NCBI RefSeq assembly: GCF_024124765.2
Contig: NZ_JAMXSR020000002.1
Location: forward strand, 3,616,001 to 3,680,000
DNA length: 64,000 nt
Reading direction: 5' to 3'
Origin: Sphingomonas sp. H160509
GTDB taxonomy: Bacteria > Pseudomonadota > Alphaproteobacteria > Sphingomonadales > Sphingomonadaceae
Below, piece by piece: positions 61,844 to 64,000 of the stretch (position 1 is its first letter; every line of letters starts with the position of its first letter). A program made the position numbers and the translations under genes. The notes beneath the pieces were generated by a model. It searched no databases and was not told the origin of the DNA. It saw nothing but the letters and a program-made list of their open reading frames with translations.

Positions 61844-63145
61844 ATGGCCGCAGCGTATCAGTCCCATCCCGAGATCGCCGACGCATTGGCGATGAAGCGA
61901 CGGGGCCTGACGCTCGCGCTGCTCACCTTCACCTATTTCTTCAGTTACATGGACCGCCAGATCCTCGCGATCCTGCTCGAGCGGATCAAGGCGGACCTGC
62001 TGCTGACCGATACGCAGCTCGGGCTGCTGTCCGGACTCGTGTTCGCGATCTTCTATGCGACGCTGGGCATTCCGGTCGCACGGCTGGCGGACCGGACCAG
62101 CCGTCGCAACATCATTGCCGCCAGCCTGACGATCTGGAGTGCGATGACCGCGCTGTGCGGGCTCGCGCAGAACTTCACGCAGCTGATGCTGTTCCGGATC
62201 GGCGTCGGCATCGGCGAGGCGGGGTCGAGCCCGCCAAGCCATTCGATCATCGCCGATCTGTACCCGCCCGAGAAGCGCGCGAGCGCGATGGCCTTGTATT
62301 CGCTCGGCGTGGTGCTTGGCGCGGGGTTCGGTACGCTGATCGGCGGCGTCGTCGCACACTCTTATGGTTGGCGGATTGCGATGATGACCGTCGGCCTGCC
62401 GGGGATCGTGCTCGCGCTGCTGGTGCGCCTGTTCATGGTCGAGCCCCGCCGCGGACTGTCCGACGCTGCACGTGCGGTGGCGACGCCGATGCCGAGCGTC
62501 GCCCAAGGGTTTGCGTCGATGTGGGCGAGTGCACCGGCGCGGCATCTGGTGGTCGGCGTGACGTTGACCTCGATGATCGGCTACGCGCTGACCGGCTGGG
62601 GACCTAGCTATATCCAGCGATCGCTGGGCATCTCGATGCTCGACATCTCGCGCTATATCGCGCTGCCGGGGGCGTTGTTCGGCGCGATCTCCGCGCTGGC
62701 CGGTGGCAAGATCGCCGACGTTCTGGCCAAGCGTCATGGCCTCCACGTCCAGGCCTGGGTCGTGCTGGCGATGAAGGGGCTGTCGCTGCCGTTCGCGCTG
62801 GCGTTCTACCTGATCGATGCGCCGGCGATCGCGATCGGCAGCTATTTCGTGTCACTGATTTTCGCCAATTCGTATCTCGGGCCGAGCTTCGCGTTGATCC
62901 AGCACCTTGCCCCGTTGCAGATCCGCGCGATGTGGGCGGCGATCACGCTGCTGGTGATCAACCTGGTCGGGCTGGGCCTGGGACCGACGCTGGTCGGGTG
63001 GTTGAGCGACCTGCTGAAGCCGGGGTTCGGGGAGGATTCACTACGCTATGCGCTGATCATCATTGTGTTGATGACGCCGTGGGCGCTGTTCCACTATTGG
63101 CGCGCGGGGGTGCTGCTCAAGCGTGACGAGGATGTCGAGAGGTGA
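61844..63145 (+). CDS. Spinster-type MFS transporter
   Basis: 433 residues with 12 hydrophobic segments. Family marks: FTYFFSYMDRQILAILLERI (helix 1), ADRTSRRNIIAASLTIWSAM (loop 2-3), RIGVGIGEAGSSPPSHSIIA (helix 4-5) and PEKRASAMALYSLGV. These are typical of the bacterial Spinster-like group. Substrate unknown; many alphaproteobacterial members lie near catabolic genes, which is not visible here. ATG 61844 is preferred over TTG 61838 because GAGG is 8-9 bases upstream. Confidence 0.88.
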   Translation: MAAAYQSHPEIADALAMKRRGLTLALLTFTYFFSYMDRQILAILLERIKADLLLTDTQLGLLSGLVFAIFYATLGIPVARLADRTSRRNIIAASLTIWSAMTALCGLAQNFTQLMLFRIGVGIGEAGSSPPSHSIIADLYPPEKRASAMALYSLGVVLGAGFGTLIGGVVAHSYGWRIAMMTVGLPGIVLALLVRLFMVEPRRGLSDAARAVATPMPSVAQGFASMWASAPARHLVVGVTLTSMIGYALTGWGPSYIQRSLGISMLDISRYIALPGALFGAISALAGGKIADVLAKRHGLHVQAWVVLAMKGLSLPFALAFYLIDAPAIAIGSYFVSLIFANSYLGPSFALIQHLAPLQIRAMWAAITLLVINLVGLGLGPTLVGWLSDLLKPGFGEDSLRYALIIIVLMTPWALFHYWRAGVLLKRDEDVER

Positions 63146-63172
63146 ATTGCCCGTCCGACATCCTGACCAGAA

Positions 63173-63647
63173 TCACGATCCAGAATCACGAAGGGCGGCC
63201 TTCGTAACTTTGGTTCCGACTGCGGTCAGTATGACGGAGCTTGGGGGGGCAGGTGATGTATGCGTCGAGCGTAGGTTGACCGACGAGTCCGCCAGCATCC
63301 ACGCCAGCGCCGTCTCGCGGTCGTCGAACACCGCCATATCGTCGCGCACCGAGGCGATCCGCTTCACCTGCAACCGCGCAAGCTTCCCCTCGGTATAGAG
63401 CGCCACCTTGCGGGACTTCAGGGGGCATCGTCACCGCGACTCGTTGCAGCATCGCGATCACTTCCTGCGGTTGGATGGCTGCCCGCGTAAAGTCGCACAA
63501 CAGCATGTGGCGCTTGCCGGTCGCCAACACGCGTCGCGCCTCGCGTTCGAGATCGCGCAGGAAGTTTTCGACATGCTCGAGCGTCCAGAACCCCGAGGCT
63601 TCGACCTCGATGATTCCCGACCCGAGATCCGTAGTGATATTATGCAT
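63173..63647 (-). CDS. STAS/SpoIIAA-like small protein
   Basis: 157 residues after removing one C from the run at 63421-63425. MHNITTDLGSGIIEVEASGF, EHVENFLRDLEREARRVLAT, HMLLCDFTRAAIQPQEVIAM and SRKVALYTEGKLARLQVKRI, DDMAVFDDRETALAWML. The alternating beta/alpha pattern with a DxRxTxxAxW end matches STAS-domain (SpoIIAA-like) regulators. It may act in a phosphorylation or sensing pathway. Divergent from nothing close; convergent with the MFS gene. Confidence 0.75.
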
Positions 63648-63734
63648 GCCGCCTCCGTTCGGAGGTCGCATCGGGTGCCACGGATTAACACGAGGTAAGA
63701 AAACCGTAACGGATGCGAACGCAACCGCAGGCGG

Positions 63735-64000
63735 TCAGGCCTTCGCGATCCGATCATCGAACAAGCCGTACATCAACGTCGAGGCATACATCGCGATCGC
63801 CCGCTCGCGCGGCATCGTCGAGGCCCATTTGCGCATGTCGAATGCAGCATTCTGAAGCGCCATCAACGCTTGAGCCGCGATCAGCGCATCGACCGCGCGG
63901 ATCGAGCCTTCGCCGATGCCGTCCATCATCATCCCCGCATAGCGACGCGCGATGCCGTTCGAGCGATCGACCATCGCGTTGCGCACGCCGACCGGCAGGC
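63735..64000 (-). CDS. TetR/AcrR-family regulator, C-terminal part
   Basis: The last 88 residues of a leftward gene that continues past the right edge. It has the helical C-terminal domain (NAMVDRSNGIARRYAGMMMD; SIRAVDALIAAQALMALQNA) and the ending ASTLMYGLFDDRIAKA typical of TetR ligand-binding domains. The DNA-binding end is outside the window, so the assignment is by similarity of this region alone. Confidence 0.6.
   Translation of the reverse strand, partial: LPVGVRNAMVDRSNGIARRYAGMMMDGIGEGSIRAVDALIAAQALMALQNAAFDMRKWASTMPRERAIAMYASTLMYGLFDDRIAKA

Noticed and set aside
1..64000. CRISPR array
   Set aside because: No regularly spaced direct repeats of 24-40 bases seen; repeated Gly codons in the collagen-like gene were the only periodic signal.

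Overview
The window is GC-rich chromosome of an alphaproteobacterium, most likely a Sphingomonas-type organism. That is inferred from the protein flavour of the flanking genes (RnpA/RpmH, a PGPGW-type membrane protein, ComM, a SleB-type hydrolase, an M3 peptidase, MFS and TetR proteins); there is no 16S gene. Host DNA occupies 1-2080 and 47258-64000. Between them lies one complete 45,177-bp prophage that has split the competence helicase gene comM in two. The 5' part of comM is at 948-2081 and the 3' part at 47257-47634, and the two join exactly across a GA dinucleotide present at both ends. The phage attachment site can be rebuilt from the ends as a 15-bp inverted repeat (one mismatch) centred on that GA, as expected for the large serine integrase encoded at the right end (45368-47221).

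Prophage layout. The left end has one rightward gene (2171-2521). A long leftward block (34117 to 2547) holds terminase small subunit, recombinase, accessory genes, fibre proteins, terminase large subunit, portal, a MuF-type head protein with a C-terminal HExxH domain, scaffold, major capsid, connector proteins, tail terminator, tail tube, tail chaperones with a GGGAAAC -1 frameshift site, tape measure, tail tip, a long tail fibre and holin-like proteins: a siphovirus-type plan. A rightward block (34159-42220) carries a possible two-gene HEPN-like module, an ATPase/helicase-like gene, an HNH endonuclease, an endolysin and small unknowns. A second leftward block (45364-42298) sits downstream of the integrase. 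Tail fibre genes lie upstream of terL, and 28.4-33.2 kb is an island of unrelated accessory genes in both orientations.

The most striking signal is a phage-wide motif, TAAATA. In 15 cases it lies 4 nt (once 5 nt) before a start codon, too close for a Shine-Dalgarno site, which suggests leaderless mRNAs made from a promoter resembling the T4 late element TATAAATA. In six further cases it lies 29-72 nt upstream of genes that do have a ribosome-binding site, and each of those leaders can begin with a hairpin directly after the motif. No sigma-like protein could be named.

The sequence also carries about thirty single-base indels, nearly all an extra base in G/C runs, that split otherwise intact genes, including the essential rnpA. 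After removing them the gene lengths become multiples of three and domains rejoin. I therefore treat them as consensus errors, not pseudogenes, and give coordinates of the whole genes.

Right of the prophage the host genes run: tRNA-Leu(CAA), cell wall hydrolase, a DUF1989/YqcI pair divergent from a Crp/Fnr regulator with an FNR-like box between them, a small unknown, an M3 peptidase with an MFS transporter, a REP pair, a histidine kinase/response regulator pair, an EF-hand protein, a thioesterase with an acyl-CoA synthetase (containing an in-frame palindromic repeat), a GST, a secreted unknown, a Spinster-type MFS transporter, a small STAS-like protein and the end of a TetR regulator.
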